NCBI RefSeq assembly: GCF_900101845.1
Contig: NZ_FNAM01000003.1
Location: 138,850-202,849, forward strand
DNA: 64,000 nucleotides
Source of the DNA: Sporomusa acidovorans
Lineage (GTDB): Bacteria; Bacillota; Negativicutes; Sporomusales; Sporomusaceae
Direction of reading: 5' to 3'
In this document: positions 45,401 to 54,647 of the stretch, in pieces
Numbering within the stretch: position 1 is the stretch's first letter
Layout: each line of letters opens with the position of its first letter
The notes under the pieces: model-generated
Seen by the model: only the letters and a program-made list of their open reading frames with translations
Told to the model about the DNA's origin: nothing
Databases searched by the model: none
Position numbers and translations under genes: made by a program

Positions 45401-48309
45401 AAGGCTTCCACGTGGATTTCATAAGACGGGTCCTTTTTTGCCAGTTGTTCGGCAAAGAAAAGCTTTGTACGAACATTCCCTGACAGATACTCATCTGCCG
45501 TCTGCCAGGTTTCCCGCTCAGGGTCGAAAAAAAGTGTTCCCTTTAAGGTATTGGTAATTGCTTTATAACTCTCTTCAGTTGGCTCTTTGGCGAGCAGGGT
45601 TGCCATAAAAGGAAGATCAGCTCGGCCTTTTTCATTCATGGATACGGTGAGGGCTTCACTGGCGGTTTCAACTTGTGTCACAGGTTGATGCGGAGCGATT
45701 GTCCGTTTGGTGAAAATATCCGCCTTGCGTTCCAAGTTACCGTCTTCGTCCAGGATTTCAAGGGAGCAAAGCAGATAATACGAAGAATCCTCTGCAAAGG
45801 CATGTTTATTGGCGCGGCCGTTGATTAAGCCGTAGGTGCGGACAAAAGCATCATAGCGCTGGGTTAATATCGCTTGTTTGGCTTGAATCAAAGCCGTATC
45901 CAGTGAATGCATTTGCGCAAATAAAAGATCGTGCACAATATCCCGCAGGGTAATGAGCGCAGCGATCCGGCGATAGGTTCCGTCAGAGACTTCCTGTATA
46001 ATAAGTTCCTGATTTTCACAGTAATACAGGTGGTTATCCTTTAGAACATAGGAGAAATTCCGAATTTCATCAGGTGCTTTCAGCGTTTTAAGGACAGTTT
46101 CGTCTTCATCATTAAATAAGTCGGCAGGAGTGGTTGCCTTGTGCAGCGCTGGAGATACAGCCATTTCTTTTTTGGGGGAAGGCCTCTTTATATCTGATGC
46201 AGCTGCAGCCGTTTCGTCCGGCGTTTCCGGTTCACTGGGGGTTACTGCAAAGTTAAATTCAAATAAGGAAGGGATCTGAGGCTCAAGAGTAACGCCGGAT
46301 GGTTCGTCATGCAGTAGGGCGGAAGGTTGATCTGTATTTTTGCTGCCTTCACTTTGGGGAGAATCGGTTGACCAGCTTTCCATGATACCGGACAAAAGCG
46401 AAGTCAGTTTTTCCTTATTTGGCATACAGGTGCTGCCGCCGGAAAAACGGTTGCTGCTCTTGGTGAGTGTGCCTAGAATATGGTCAGGATGTTCAAGAAA
46501 ATAGCGGTTTATCACAATTCCATCCGCAGTTTCACCAAGCTCCAGCCAATCTGACACAGGGGGAACCGCTGTTTTTCTAAAAAATAAAATATCCATTGAC
46601 ACACTTGTGCCAGCTTGCAAAAAAGCTGTATCCGGCAGTCGGAGAGCAGCTAGCAAATGTGCGCGCTGTGCTAAATATTCACGGAATGCAGAGTCTTGCT
46701 TATCCAGTAAAAATTTGCTGGTGATGAGCGCCAGTAGCGCACCCTCTTTTAATACACCCAAAGATTTTGCAAAAAAGTATTCATGAATGGACAGCTTTTC
46801 CTTGTAATTCGGGTCATAAACAGTAAAATTCCCGAAGGGGACATTTCCGATCACCAAATCGAAAGTGTCATTCGGGAATTTGGTTCTTTCAAAGCCAATG
46901 CTTTGCAGTGTTGCTTGGGGATATAATTGTTTGGCAATGCGTGCTGTGAGATCATCAATTTCTACGCCGTAAAAGGAACAACTTTTTGCTAAGTCTTCCG
47001 GCAGCGCACCGATAAAGTTGCCAATTCCGCACGACGGCTCCAGAATGTTACCGCCTTGAAAGCCCAAACGGCCAACCCCTTCGTACATCGCCTGGATAAT
47101 CGGCAATGGCGTGTAAAACGCGGTTAGGGTTGAGGCGCGTGCTGAACGGTATTCGTTTTCAGTCAATAGCTCATGCACTTCCTGAGATTCTTTTTGCCAG
47201 GTCAGATTGTTTGGCGCGAAAACCTGAGAAAGTCCGCCCCAGCCGGCATACCCGGCTAAAATTTCTTGATCCGCCTCGGTTGCCTGACCATTCGCTGCTT
47301 CCAACTGTTTTAGAAGCGTTAAGGCATTGAATGTGCGCTGATATCGGGCTTTGGCGCCCGCGGGATAACTTTTTACTGTCAAACGATAATTTCTTCTGGC
47401 AGTGGATGGCGGGAGAGGTGGTGTTACCAATGTCTTTTCTTCCAGCGGCAATGGCTGCGGGGGAACAATTTGATCGTTTGGCGTTTGTGAAGTTGTTTCC
47501 GCTTCGGCAGGCTGCGTTTCCTTTTCTGTCACAACATGAAGTTTTGCAGGTTGTGACAAAATCGGCTGCAACGGTTGCGGTGCTTTAATAGCATTTTCGA
47601 TGGAGCGCAACAGATTAGCCGTATAGTGGCTAACATATTCTGCGATACAAAAGATGCTTTCCATAGTTGAAAAAGCAGGCAACAATGTTTCATATTCGTC
47701 CAGTGATACGGTCAGTTCTTTATGGCAGCGGGAGAGTATGGCATAGCAGGTACTATCAACGATAAATCTCCGCAGACTGCTTTCCAGTTTGTTTTTATCG
47801 CCTTGTGTAAAAGAGCTGGCCGGCAGGCTGGCGAATATATTTTTTTTGTCAGCTGCATTGTCAATCAGTCGTGTGGTGATATCTGAAATCAGCGGCAAAA
47901 AACTCGTTTCTTCACTTTTGTATATATTTTTCAGCGTCTGACAAACCAAATGTTCCCCGGTTTCTTCCAGGGTCCATAACAGAACCGACGGAGCTGCGGC
48001 GTCTTTCTTGTAGGTATCATTAAGTTCAAAAACATACTTGATTTTCTGCCAGCGCCCGTTTTGGCAGAATAAAGCGATCCCTTTTGCACCGCGTTTAATT
48101 CGCCGCTGAAAGCAGCGGTTCCAGAGTTCCATTTCGGCGCAAGCCTGGGCTTGTGGGCGCTGTGCATGGATCATGAGTTGATCGGTATAGTGGTATTTAT
48201 ACATTCTTCCGACTGTCGCCAAAAAGGCTTTCCAAGCTGCCATATTTGATATGATTTGTTTTAATACCAAAGTTTCCAATTCTTGCTGTGTTTTCTCCAA
48301 TTGAGCCAT
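42433..48309 (-). CDS. Giant methylase/SNF2-helicase protein of conjugative elements
   Basis: The protein is about 1958 residues long. Order of domains: an N-terminal ArdC/LtrC-like segment ([14 protein letters not shown], then [13 protein letters not shown]); an N6-adenine methylase-like domain with [16 protein letters not shown] and [11 protein letters not shown] (variant of NPPF); and an SNF2 helicase with [40 protein letters not shown] and the motif VI region [14 protein letters not shown] coiled coil ends it. I place the start at ATG 48309 (MAQLEKTQQ), because the longer frame runs through a strong inverted repeat at 48362-48427. Similar proteins on ICEs are thought to protect or process incoming DNA. 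The methylase motif IV is atypical, so activity is uncertain. Confidence 0.85.
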   Translation of the reverse strand: MAQLEKTQQELETLVLKQIISNMAAWKAFLATVGRMYKYHYTDQLMIHAQRPQAQACAEMELWNRCFQRRIKRGAKGIALFCQNGRWQKIKYVFELNDTYKKDAAAPSVLLWTLEETGEHLVCQTLKNIYKSEETSFLPLISDITTRLIDNAADKKNIFASLPASSFTQGDKNKLESSLRRFIVDSTCYAILSRCHKELTVSLDEYETLLPAFSTMESIFCIAEYVSHYTANLLRSIENAIKAPQPLQPILSQPAKLHVVTEKETQPAEAETTSQTPNDQIVPPQPLPLEEKTLVTPPLPPSTARRNYRLTVKSYPAGAKARYQRTFNALTLLKQLEAANGQATEADQEILAGYAGWGGLSQVFAPNNLTWQKESQEVHELLTENEYRSARASTLTAFYTPLPIIQAMYEGVGRLGFQGGNILEPSCGIGNFIGALPEDLAKSCSFYGVEIDDLTARIAKQLYPQATLQSIGFERTKFPNDTFDLVIGNVPFGNFTVYDPNYKEKLSIHEYFFAKSLGVLKEGALLALITSKFLLDKQDSAFREYLAQRAHLLAALRLPDTAFLQAGTSVSMDILFFRKTAVPPVSDWLELGETADGIVINRYFLEHPDHILGTLTKSSNRFSGGSTCMPNKEKLTSLLSGIMESWSTDSPQSEGSKNTDQPSALLHDEPSGVTLEPQIPSLFEFNFAVTPSEPETPDETAAAASDIKRPSPKKEMAVSPALHKATTPADLFNDEDETVLKTLKAPDEIRNFSYVLKDNHLYYCENQELIIQEVSDGTYRRIAALITLRDIVHDLLFAQMHSLDTALIQAKQAILTQRYDAFVRTYGLINGRANKHAFAEDSSYYLLCSLEILDEDGNLERKADIFTKRTIAPHQPVTQVETASEALTVSMNEKGRADLPFMATLLAKEPTEESYKAITNTLKGTLFFDPERETWQTADEYLSGNVRTKLFFAEQLAKKDPSYEIHVEALKQVQPKLLTAAEIDVRLGAVWIDTKYIQAFMFEVFQTPNNLRQHMQVEYSAYTSAWNISAKLQVSSDDVAAYTTYGTKRINAYQLLEESLNLRDIRIYDTVIEHGQEQRVFNQQETTLATQKQEAIKRAFRNWIFADVERRQTLVSLYNERFNSTRPRVYDGSHLNFPGINPSISLRQHQKDAIAHILYGNNVLLAHKVGAGKTFTMAAAAMESKRLGLCTKSIIVVPNHLVEQWAIEFLRLYPAANLLVTRKKDFEKSHRKRFCSKIATGTYDAIIIGHSQFEKIPISQERREAMIKKQIDDITESLEDLKREHGESFTIKQMEKTRKQLEFRLETLLKTERKDDVVTFEQLGVDRLFVDEAHSYKNLFIYTKMRNVAGLSTTDAQKSSDMLAKCQYIDEITNNKGIVFATGTPVSNSMTELYTMKRYLLYKRLEEMGLSHFDSWAATFGETVTAIELAPEGKGYRARTRFARFFNLPELMNVFREAADIQTADMLKLPVPESVYETIVAKPTDYQKDMVEALSKRAERVHKKMVKPNEDNMLKITGDGRKLGLDQRLINPVRPDDADSKVNQCVQNILKFWNDGKPQRLTQLVFCDLSTPKTDGSFNIYDDMREKLIRLGVPCEEIAFIHEAETDQKKKDLFAKVRAGKVRILFGSTQKMGAGTNVQDRLIAIHDLDCPWRPGDLEQRAGRIVRQGNNNKTVYIFRYVTEATFDSYLYQTIENKQKFISQIMTSKAPVRSCEDVDDEVLSYAEIKALCAGNPLIKEKMNLDIELARLRLLAADDRSKRYRLEDKLIKSYPAQLKNTEDTIVALQEDLQTEKQHPLVKDTFIGIEILDKFYTDKNIAGEKLIDICREKTDCEPTLIGKYRGFLFSVRYDTFDSAFIIQLKGNRTHECTMGTSVTGNFTRMDNLLMDISKKLSESQDKLQSIHTQIAAAQKELEKPFAEEQELKEKEARLIELNALLSTESQDNTSSETANQREEYIA

Positions 48310-48361
48310 TCTCTTATCCATCCTTTCTGCATTCGTGTGGTGATTTATGCGTGAGAAAAAC

Positions 48362-48427
48362 CATTCGTCATAGCCCAAAGCAAGGGCGTGAGGCGTAAGC
48401 GTACCCTTGCTTTGGGCTATGACGGAT
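48362..48427. repeat. 25-bp inverted repeat upstream of the giant helicase gene
   Basis: The arms (48362-48386 and 48403-48427) match with one mismatch. The loop-proximal end is CAAGGG / CCCTTG, the same as in the hairpin at 53338-53410. The location between divergent transcription units suggests a regulatory or single-strand-processing role. Confidence 0.7.
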
Positions 48428-48539
48428 GGTAAAGTGAGCGCTAAACCACCACCGCGAATGAGGTATGACAATTCTGTCTAGGCCTTTTAAAGCAACGCTC
48501 ATTACACGATATTTTGATACTAGCGCTGACAAATCGCTT

Positions 48540-48607
48540 TATAATCAAGATATATTTGATTATAAAACGATTTTATATTGATTTTATATTGATTATCTGG
48601 GTATAAT
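48540..48607 (+). promoter_or_regulatory. Promoter and operator of toxin-antitoxin pair 2
   Basis: TATAATCAA (48540) and its inverted copy (48556-48564) form an imperfect palindrome. It is followed by two copies of TTTATATTGAT (48572 and 48583), a -35 box TTGATT at 48578 and TATAAT at 48602. Autorepression by the antitoxin is likely. Confidence 0.65.
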
Positions 48608-48644
48608 ATAGAGAGAAATCTCATGTAAAGAGGTGCAAAAAAAT

Positions 48645-48974
48645 ATGAAAGCTATAATTCGTCCAATGACAGATTTGGCAAAAAAAATGGACGAAATTGA
48701 ACATTTTTGTATTACAGAAAGCCTACCTGTATATATCACGAAAAAAGGTACTGGCAGGCTGGTTGTCCTTGGTCACGAACACTATGAAAACCTAGTGTCC
48801 GAAATCGAAAAGTTTAAAGAAGAAAATCAATTGTATAAATCTCTTATTCAAGCGGCAAGTGAGAGCCGTAGAGGTGAAAGTCAGGATGTTAATGATGTCC
48901 TGGACGAATTAGACGCTGAATTAAGGGAGAGGGAAAATGACGACAGGCAAACAGAACGAAAAGTATCAGGTTAA
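48645..48974 (+). CDS. Phd/YefM-type antitoxin
   Basis: The 109-residue protein reads IIRPMTDLAKKMDEIEHFC and VYITKKGTGRLVVLGHEHYE, the Phd/YefM fold, with a long charged C-terminal tail for toxin binding. ATG 48645 follows AGAGGTG. It overlaps the toxin gene by 38 bases. Confidence 0.85.
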   Translation: MKAIIRPMTDLAKKMDEIEHFCITESLPVYITKKGTGRLVVLGHEHYENLVSEIEKFKEENQLYKSLIQAASESRRGESQDVNDVLDELDAELRERENDDRQTERKVSG

Positions 48975-49305
48975 AATCGTACCTACGGCTAAGAAAGACC
49001 TTCGGGATGCAGCTATGTATGTAGCTCAAAATAGTCCTGCTAATGCCAGAAAATTTGTCGCAGACGTAAGGGCTAGAATAAATGATGTTTTAGTGAACAG
49101 TCCCAATATATGTTTACCGCCTAGAGCGTATCCTTTTTTAGCTGAACAAGGATACTTCCGATTTTCCGTACACACCAACTATTCAGCTCTATGGGTCTGG
49201 AATGGGTCAGTGATCGAGATACATCGTATTTTACACAACAAGAGAAATTGGACGCTTATTATGGGTGGCCCTGAAGACATAGAAGAAGCAGATCCCTCCG
49301 AGTGA
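48937..49305 (+). CDS. ParE/RelE-family toxin
   Basis: The 122-residue protein shows IVPTAKKDLRDAAMYVA, then YFRFSVHTNYSALWVWNG and EIHRILHNKRNW, as in the ParE/RelE fold. The start is inside the antitoxin gene in another frame. A terminator hairpin overlaps its end. It is the second such module in the element, and the pair may stabilise it. Confidence 0.85.
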   Translation: MTTGKQNEKYQVKIVPTAKKDLRDAAMYVAQNSPANARKFVADVRARINDVLVNSPNICLPPRAYPFLAEQGYFRFSVHTNYSALWVWNGSVIEIHRILHNKRNWTLIMGGPEDIEEADPSE

Positions 49306-49330
49306 ATTCGGAAGGATCTGCTTCTTTTGA
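49284..49330. terminator. Bidirectional terminator
   Basis: A 12-bp stem (49284-49295 with 49314-49325) has an inner stem and T or A runs on both sides. It separates convergent genes. Confidence 0.7.
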
Positions 49331-49341
49331 AATTTGGCTTG

Positions 49342-49584
49342 CTATGCCGGTTTACTGGAATATTTCATAGCCGCTTTTTCCTTGCGTCTACGGACAGCCA
49401 GCGCGTATTTATGGTTTTCCAAGATGTGTTGGTCGATTTCTTCCCGGGAATATTCAAGCAGTGAGCCATAGTAGCGAATCAATTGACGGTGTTTTTGCGT
49501 TAAATACCGATTTCGGGCATAAATAGAAGCGCGGTATAAGAGCGTATGAAAAGCAAAGTCGATTTCCGGTGTTTCTTTTGTCAA
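49342..49584 (-). CDS. Small basic hypothetical protein
   Basis: This 80-residue, mostly helical protein has a basic C-terminus (VRRRKEKAAMKY). It starts at TTG 49584 behind a strong AAAGGAGGG site. It follows the pcfJ-like gene by 14 bases and probably shares its transcript. No family is recognised. Confidence 0.55.
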   Translation of the reverse strand: MTKETPEIDFAFHTLLYRASIYARNRYLTQKHRQLIRYYGSLLEYSREEIDQHILENHKYALAVRRRKEKAAMKYSSKPA

Positions 49585-49598
49585 GGTAAAACCCTCCT

Positions 49599-51113
49599 TT
49601 AGCCGGCGCGTTTTTGCCGCTTTTTCGTGAAGCAGGAATGCTTAAACTCATCTAAAAAAGCATAGATTTCATCTGTGGGAACACAATTTTTAAATCCCCG
49701 GCATTGTAGGATTCTGCCGTTTTGGATTTCCATCGTGTAGTAAGAAACCGCCGGCTCTGCCGTTCTCCGCAAAAAGACAATATCTGTTAACCCGTTGGCA
49801 TAACGGTCGATATAACCACCGACGCAGTGGTGCAGATGATAACCTTCGGCAATAAGATCACCGGATGTTCTGGGAATAACGATACAAAAGTCAGCAGAGG
49901 CATATTGATATTTCTCCACCAGTTTGGGATACCGTTCGGTGAGTTTTTTATCAAGCTGCCGGTTCGATTTTTGTTTGATTCGTAGTTGGTTTTGCAAATG
50001 CTTTTCTGCCAGCTTGTTTGGACATAAGACGTCTTTATGGGATAGATCATAGCCAAGCTGCCTGCATTCCCGTAAATAGTCGAGATAATCGCGAAAAAAA
50101 TACGCGGTTAATTCACCGCGCTTTTCCAGACGTTTTTGGTAAGCAAGAAGTTTATCAAACGGAACTGTTTCGTTTAAATTTTTAAGAACCTGAGTTTCCG
50201 TGAGCCAGCCATAGGTATGGAGGTCCGGCAAGAGCACCGGGCAGCCGCTCTGTCTAAGTGCAATCCAGCAGGCGAGTGTCACTCCGGATAAACTCTTCTT
50301 TTCGATATACTGAAGCTCTTGTTTCGTTGGCTGAAAGCCTAGCACTTTTCGCAAGGAGTTTCCCCGCCAATTCAATAGTCCTCTGGTGACTGGATATCTT
50401 TCCAGATAGGACTGTATAAATGCGCTGAGGCCGCATTTACTGAGATATTCCAGCTGCGGGTATTTAGCAAACTGTGCCATATAAAGTAGAATTTTTTCTT
50501 CCATATCGGTGTATTTTTCCCAGGCGCTGTACTGAAACGGCGTCTGGCGTATTGCGCGTGCGAGACTGTCTAAGTTGGCGGAAATTTTGCCACGCCAGTG
50601 CTGGTAAAAATCACCGGCAGGATTTTTAATATATATGCTTTTGGTTAAGTTATGACTTCCGGTGTAGGGGTAAACATACATCATTTTGCTGCCTTCAACG
50701 GAGAAAACATAATAGCAGGAAGGGGAGTATTCCATCATTTCCGGTTTGCCGTCCAAGAAACGGTAGACATAGAATGTCTGGCAGGTAATCATCTGTTTAT
50801 TTTTAACAGACCGTGCGAAATGGTACACATAGGCAACGTCAGCAATACCTTTTATGCCGCGCCAGACATGTTTTACTGTGACTTCTTGCTGGCAATGCGG
50901 GCAGGTCGTTTCCGTATTGTGGGGCATTGACGAACGGTCCTTGAGGGGGATGTCTTTTTGGCAGAACGAACAATACCCCGTTGCAGCGCCTTTCTCGCGG
51001 ATAAATAGATATTGGTGCTCAAATGCATTTTTTCTTACGAATTCCTGTAAGTTTTTCGTAACGGGGTCTTTGCAAAAATGAGCTAGTATTTGGTCGGTAG
51101 TCTGTGGCAGCAT
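49599..51113 (-). CDS. pcfJ: PcfJ-like protein
   Basis: The 504-residue protein has an N-terminal zinc ribbon (CSFC at about residue 47, CPHC at about 70) and the C-terminal PcfJ segment GYHLHHCVGGYIDRYANG with YYTMEIQNGRILQCRG. PcfJ-like genes occur on many conjugative plasmids and ICEs; the function is unknown. It starts 3 bases after the preceding gene, so they form one operon. Confidence 0.85.
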   Translation of the reverse strand: MLPQTTDQILAHFCKDPVTKNLQEFVRKNAFEHQYLFIREKGAATGYCSFCQKDIPLKDRSSMPHNTETTCPHCQQEVTVKHVWRGIKGIADVAYVYHFARSVKNKQMITCQTFYVYRFLDGKPEMMEYSPSCYYVFSVEGSKMMYVYPYTGSHNLTKSIYIKNPAGDFYQHWRGKISANLDSLARAIRQTPFQYSAWEKYTDMEEKILLYMAQFAKYPQLEYLSKCGLSAFIQSYLERYPVTRGLLNWRGNSLRKVLGFQPTKQELQYIEKKSLSGVTLACWIALRQSGCPVLLPDLHTYGWLTETQVLKNLNETVPFDKLLAYQKRLEKRGELTAYFFRDYLDYLRECRQLGYDLSHKDVLCPNKLAEKHLQNQLRIKQKSNRQLDKKLTERYPKLVEKYQYASADFCIVIPRTSGDLIAEGYHLHHCVGGYIDRYANGLTDIVFLRRTAEPAVSYYTMEIQNGRILQCRGFKNCVPTDEIYAFLDEFKHSCFTKKRQKRAG

Positions 51114-51116
51114 GGC

Positions 51117-51551
51117 TTATACCTCCCCAAACAGGCTGATTTGGTCAGCAGGCTTGCTTGCCGCTGGCGGAGGCATTAGCTTGTCTTTCTTAGCAGCGGG
51201 AATTAACCGTTGTTTGGCTGCCGCAGGAATTGTTTGTTTGATTTTTTCATCCGGATCAAAATCAAAGGGATCTCCCCAAAAGCCGTAAAATCTGCCGATA
51301 ATATCCTGGGCTTCATCAGGCGCGATGCATACGCAGGTAGCGGTTCCCCGATTTTTTTGTGCGATATGCCGCATGGTTTTATAGGCGCGTTCCAGCGTGT
51401 TTTTCTCTTCCAATACCTTGTCCGCATAGTTTTCATCTTCGATGAGCAACATGCGGACAATTTGGTTGATCGCGCAAAGGTAGCCGCGATCCGCGGTTGC
51501 CTTTTCCAGCTCCGTGTCCAGTTTGTAAATGGCCTGTTCCATGATGTCCAT
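51117..51551 (-). CDS. PcfK-like protein (possible)
   Basis: The 144-residue protein is largely helical, with APDEAQDIIGRFYGF in the middle and a Pro/Lys-rich linker ending in ISLFGEV. Position directly before pcfJ, size and the helical core fit PcfK, a family that includes the Cas9 inhibitor AcrIIA9. Sequence evidence is thin. ATG 51551 follows GGGGAGG; a longer frame exists but would run through the leader element. Confidence 0.5.
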   Translation of the reverse strand: MDIMEQAIYKLDTELEKATADRGYLCAINQIVRMLLIEDENYADKVLEEKNTLERAYKTMRHIAQKNRGTATCVCIAPDEAQDIIGRFYGFWGDPFDFDPDEKIKQTIPAAAKQRLIPAAKKDKLMPPPAASKPADQISLFGEV

Positions 51552-51567
51552 ATCCTTACCTCCCCAT

Positions 51568-51663
51568 ATTTTTGCAATAGAATAGCTACCGGCAGGATAA
51601 GCCGGTAGTTTTACGTTTCTCAAGAAAAAACAGCACTTGACGTCATTGTTGCGTCAAGTGCTG
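51568..51663 (-). promoter_or_regulatory. Leader element, copy A
   Basis: On the minus strand the order is: a 12-bp hairpin CAGCACTTGACG (51663-51631) with a T6 tail; a second hairpin CTACCGGC/GCCGGTAG (51608-51586); and the sequence ATTCTATTGCAAAAAT, just before the ribosome binding site of the PcfK-like gene. Copy B at 52811-52908 has the same parts in the same order. Confidence 0.7.
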
Positions 51664-51737
51664 TTGTGCATATAGCGCTCAAACTGGGATTTTTTTCGCA
51701 GCTAGCGGACTGTTCCGGGTGGATGCCTGATTCCCTT

Positions 51738-51938
51738 TTACATTAACCAAATCACTTTCACGGTAAAATTGTCTGTTTCGTAACTGTTGCCAACGCTTGC
51801 CACTTCTGACCAGCTAGACACTTCGATTGCGATGGCTTCATCATTCATGATTTCATATATCAAATCAAACACCATACTGCTGGTGGATACCGTGGTAGTT
51901 ATATTCGTTTCTTCTTGGCTGATTTCGTAACCAATCAT
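51738..51938 (-). CDS. Small acidic hypothetical protein
   Basis: The 66-residue acidic protein is rich in Ser, Thr and Glu. It overlaps the upstream gene by 4 bases (ATGA) and is therefore probably real and coupled to it. No family is recognised. Confidence 0.5.
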   Translation of the reverse strand: MIGYEISQEETNITTTVSTSSMVFDLIYEIMNDEAIAIEVSSWSEVASVGNSYETDNFTVKVIWLM

Positions 51939-52411
51939 TTCAATTCCCCTTTATTAGCGGTCCGGCATCCATATTCACGTTCAAATGCGGCATGGGCTGC
52001 GGCGTGAGCCTGTCGAAGTTCGTTAATAGCTACAGCTAGCCATACGGCACGCGGACAATTGCTTCCATCTTTAACTTTTTGGTCCGCAATGGCTTCCGCT
52101 TGTTTAATGATTCTATACTCGTCAAAGTCGGCATACATTTCTTCTTCCATGTCATAATTGCCATAAGTGGCCATGTCAAAAGTGCCATAATGGGTGGCAA
52201 TGATGAAATGCCCATTGGTTTCAACGATATAATGGTCATTCTCATGGTCTAGGTGGTATTGGTGACAGGGGATGTGAGCCAGGCTTGCACTGATTTCATG
52301 GCTTTGTACAGCACGGTCAATGTATTTATCAATGTCGCTTTCTCCCATCATACCGGACAATTTAGTAATCCCTTTGTCCTTTAAAATTTCTAACGCTTCT
52401 ATGAGTGTCAT
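51935..52411 (-). CDS. Hypothetical protein
   Basis: This 158-residue protein starts MTLIEALEILKDKGITKL and has a His/Tyr/Asp-rich middle and a helical end (NELRQAHAAAHAAFE). It is acidic and soluble. I do not recognise it. It is the first gene of a two-gene unit on the minus strand of the transfer element. Confidence 0.55.
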   Translation of the reverse strand: MTLIEALEILKDKGITKLSGMMGESDIDKYIDRAVQSHEISASLAHIPCHQYHLDHENDHYIVETNGHFIIATHYGTFDMATYGNYDMEEEMYADFDEYRIIKQAEAIADQKVKDGSNCPRAVWLAVAINELRQAHAAAHAAFEREYGCRTANKGELK

Positions 52412-52529
52412 TATTTATCACCTGCTTTCTTTATCTTGAAAAAATCCAAGCTACAACCATCCTTTCGGAGTGAATGGGATATTGAATATCGGCCGGTTCT
52501 GGCTGATTTGCACTGGTCAGGGATTTTAC

Positions 52530-52775
52530 TTAGCAAAGCTGAATTTCAAATACCAGATGGCCCCGGTCATCCAGTCGGGCGCAATTGACCCACCTTGCCA
52601 TCCTGCCGTTATGCATGTCCGCCATGACATCTTTTTTTCTGCGGCCCGTATACCGGTATTGCCGTGTTTGGCCGTCAGGGAAATATAGTTCCAACAACAC
52701 ACCGAAGCCTCGCGCCCTTCCTTTATTGTCAACCACTTTTTGCACCTCGCTAATAACCTTGAATGCAATTGCCAT
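52530..52775 (-). CDS. Small hypothetical protein
   Basis: This 81-residue basic protein reads LELYFPDGQTRQYRYTGRRK in its middle. The start ATG 52775 has AAAGGAGG 8 bases upstream and lies behind leader copy B. A second open frame overlaps on the same strand, but this one has the ribosome binding site. The family is unknown. Confidence 0.6.
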   Translation of the reverse strand: MAIAFKVISEVQKVVDNKGRARGFGVLLELYFPDGQTRQYRYTGRRKKDVMADMHNGRMARWVNCARLDDRGHLVFEIQLC

Positions 52776-52810
52776 CGTAAACAACCTCCTTTATTTATGC
52801 CAGAATCGAT

Positions 52811-52908
52811 ATTTTTGCAATAGAATTACTACCGGCAAGATAGCCGGTATTTTTACGTTTTTTAATAAAAAGCATCGCTTGACGTCAGTTTTGGCGTCAA
52901 GCGATGCT
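52811..52908 (-). promoter_or_regulatory. Leader element, copy B
   Basis: On the minus strand: a 14-bp hairpin AGCATCGCTTGACG (52908-52871) with a T-rich tail, then a TACCGGC/GCCGGTA hairpin (52849-52830), then ATTCTATTGCAAAAAT. The first hairpin also serves as a terminator for the ssb gene. Confidence 0.7.
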
Positions 52909-52921
52909 AGGCGAAGCCTTT

Positions 52922-53269
52922 TCAAAATGGAATTTCTTCTGAAATGGGAGAAGAGTGACTGGAATTCTGTGGTTTCGCGCCAAAGGTAAAGGTTGGTACG
53001 ATAACCTGCGTATAATAGCGCGTTTGACCTTCCCGTGTTGTGTACTTGCCGGTGTCAATGCGGCCGGTAACGCCGATTTGCTGGCCTTTCGTTACATAGT
53101 TTCCGATGGTTTCGGCAGTTTTGCCGAACGATACGCATTGAATGAAATCTGCTTGCTTTTTGTTCATTTTAGGAACGGCAAGACGATACTTGGCAACTGC
53201 CTTTCCTTCTTTGCTGTAGAATATTTCCGGCTCCTGTGCGAGTCTTCCCACTAAACTTACTTGATTCAT
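52922..53269 (-). CDS. ssb: Single-stranded DNA-binding protein
   Basis: The 115-residue SSB has a complete OB fold (VSLVGRLAQEPEIFYSKEGK, then VSFGKTAETIGNYVTKGQQI) and an acidic tip EEIPF that recruits partner enzymes. It is short, with a reduced linker, as in mobile-element SSBs. It starts near a large hairpin at 53309-53439. It should protect the transferred strand. Confidence 0.92.
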   Translation of the reverse strand: MNQVSLVGRLAQEPEIFYSKEGKAVAKYRLAVPKMNKKQADFIQCVSFGKTAETIGNYVTKGQQIGVTGRIDTGKYTTREGQTRYYTQVIVPTFTFGAKPQNSSHSSPISEEIPF

Positions 53270-53308
53270 TTTTCATTTCTCCTTCACATTATAATTTTTT
53301 CCAAAACA

Positions 53309-53439
53309 CTGTCGTGTGCTTTTTGCGCGAATAAAAGGCCCACCGGTGCTGTGACTGACAAGGGCGCGGCAGCGTGCACTTCACCCTTGTCAGGCGCAGT
53401 GCCGGTGGGCAATATGAGTAGCGAAAAAGCACACGGCAG
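53309..53439. repeat. Large double inverted repeat, candidate oriT or single-strand structure
   Basis: Outer arms (53309-53328 and 53419-53439) share CCGTGTGCTTTTT-like sequence. Inner arms (53338-53364 and 53384-53410) share GCCCACCGG and CTGACAAGGG. The structure lies between divergent units with no gene inside. The apex CAAGGGCG / CCCTTG repeats that of the hairpin at 48362. Confidence 0.7.
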
Positions 53440-53518
53440 GTTGCCGGAAACGGGTATGATTCCTCTGCAATATCTTTGTTACAGTTAATTTGTAAATCAA
53501 TCGACAGGAGGGATGATC

Positions 53519-54400
53519 ATGCATGTAGTGGAGTTGAACCAAATCGCAAGGGATATTTTTTTTCAGATGTATGCGGCTTGTTTCCATATTGATTTTGATT
53601 CGGAAATGGAGCCATACATCCTTAATTCTGATGAAATAAGGGCACTCAATGATTTTGAGGAGTTACGCGCTTATGAAGGTGAGGCAAAAATCAGGAGGAT
53701 GAAAGAAAAGGCAGCGGCCTGGAGAAGAGAAGAGCGGGCGAGGTATGTCTATGAGCTGTATGCCAATGCTTGCAACGATATTGAACTTGCCTTTGCCGCC
53801 AAAGAATATGGAATCTTAGTGCCGGAAGAATATCTGCGCGGCCTGTTTGAATTGGCTGAAGCCGAACGCCTGGAAGAACAAGCCGGTACAGTTGGTTGTT
53901 CGCTAGAGAGTTTTACGGAGCTATGGACTGCTTTTGGCAAAACAAAGGATTTCACAGTTGCGGAACGACAGCAATTATTGGATGCGCAAAAAAAGAAAAT
54001 GCCTCTGGCTGCACTGGTTATGCAACAAGAGGCGGAACGGGATTTTGCTATTGGCACACAGGCAGCAGAAGCTTCTTACGGTAAAGGGTATCTGGTTTAC
54101 CGGGAGGGGGTATTAAACAGTGCGACAGAGCAGGCGGCTATAAAAAGCGATGCTTACTATTTAAAAGTATTCGAAACCTTGCATGGCAAGTTAAGCCAGG
54201 AAGAACAGGAAGAAGACAAGACCGCGGCAGTTAACCCAGCACTGCCGCTGCACCGGGATATCTATATTGATCTTATGCAGCAGGAACTGCAAGAGGAAGA
54301 ACGTGTTTTCACCATGCTGGCAAAGCAGTACACAAAACCTTCGGAAGCCTATTTTGCAGCCGTCGGTAGATATGCAAAGGAAAGGGAGCGGGTTGCGTAA
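53519..54400 (+). CDS. Hypothetical helical protein of the transfer element
   Basis: This 293-residue, charged, mostly helical protein has predicted coiled coils near residues 55-85 and 205-275. No signal peptide or enzyme motif is seen. ATG 53519 lies 6 bases after AGGAGGG. It heads the second transfer operon and overlaps the next gene at TAATG. Not recognised. Confidence 0.6.
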   Translation: MHVVELNQIARDIFFQMYAACFHIDFDSEMEPYILNSDEIRALNDFEELRAYEGEAKIRRMKEKAAAWRREERARYVYELYANACNDIELAFAAKEYGILVPEEYLRGLFELAEAERLEEQAGTVGCSLESFTELWTAFGKTKDFTVAERQQLLDAQKKKMPLAALVMQQEAERDFAIGTQAAEASYGKGYLVYREGVLNSATEQAAIKSDAYYLKVFETLHGKLSQEEQEEDKTAAVNPALPLHRDIYIDLMQQELQEEERVFTMLAKQYTKPSEAYFAAVGRYAKERERVA

Positions 54401-54612
54401 TGGAAAAAGGAGCATCGCGGGTAGCTAAGGTGCAGGGAATTTATTTTATTTATCCGCCGCACCTGAGTTTAAATCAAGAAGAATTCCTGGCAGCGGTATT
54501 GGTGAAGGCAAGGACGGCTACCGAACCGGCCTATTGTGTAGAAAAAAATGGGGATTCGTTTTCCTTTATACCGGAAAATGCCGCTGAAACGCCGGAGTGG
54601 TGGTCAAATTGA
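54400..54612 (+). CDS. Small hypothetical protein
   Basis: The 70-residue protein contains YFIYPPHLSLNQEEFLAAVL. Its ATG shares a base with the stop of the previous gene. Its last codons overlap the second 19-bp palindrome. Not recognised. Confidence 0.5.
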   Translation: MEKGASRVAKVQGIYFIYPPHLSLNQEEFLAAVLVKARTATEPAYCVEKNGDSFSFIPENAAETPEWWSN

Positions 54613-54617
54613 CCACC
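54599..54617. promoter_or_regulatory. 19-bp palindrome, copy 2
   Basis: This is identical to copy 1 at 36246 (GGTGGTCAAATTGACCACC), followed by ATTTTT. It lies just before a VirB5/TrbJ-like gene. Confidence 0.55.
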
Positions 54618-54647
54618 ATTTTTATCAATGAGAGGGAGGGATGTTCA

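Noticed and set aside
48322..48471. N-terminal extension of about 54 residues on the giant helicase
   Set aside because: It runs through a 25-bp inverted repeat and lacks a ribosome binding site; the start at 48309 is more plausible.
52526..52768. Alternative 80-codon frame overlapping the gene at 52530-52775
   Set aside because: The other frame has the AAAGGAGG site at proper distance and a more normal composition.
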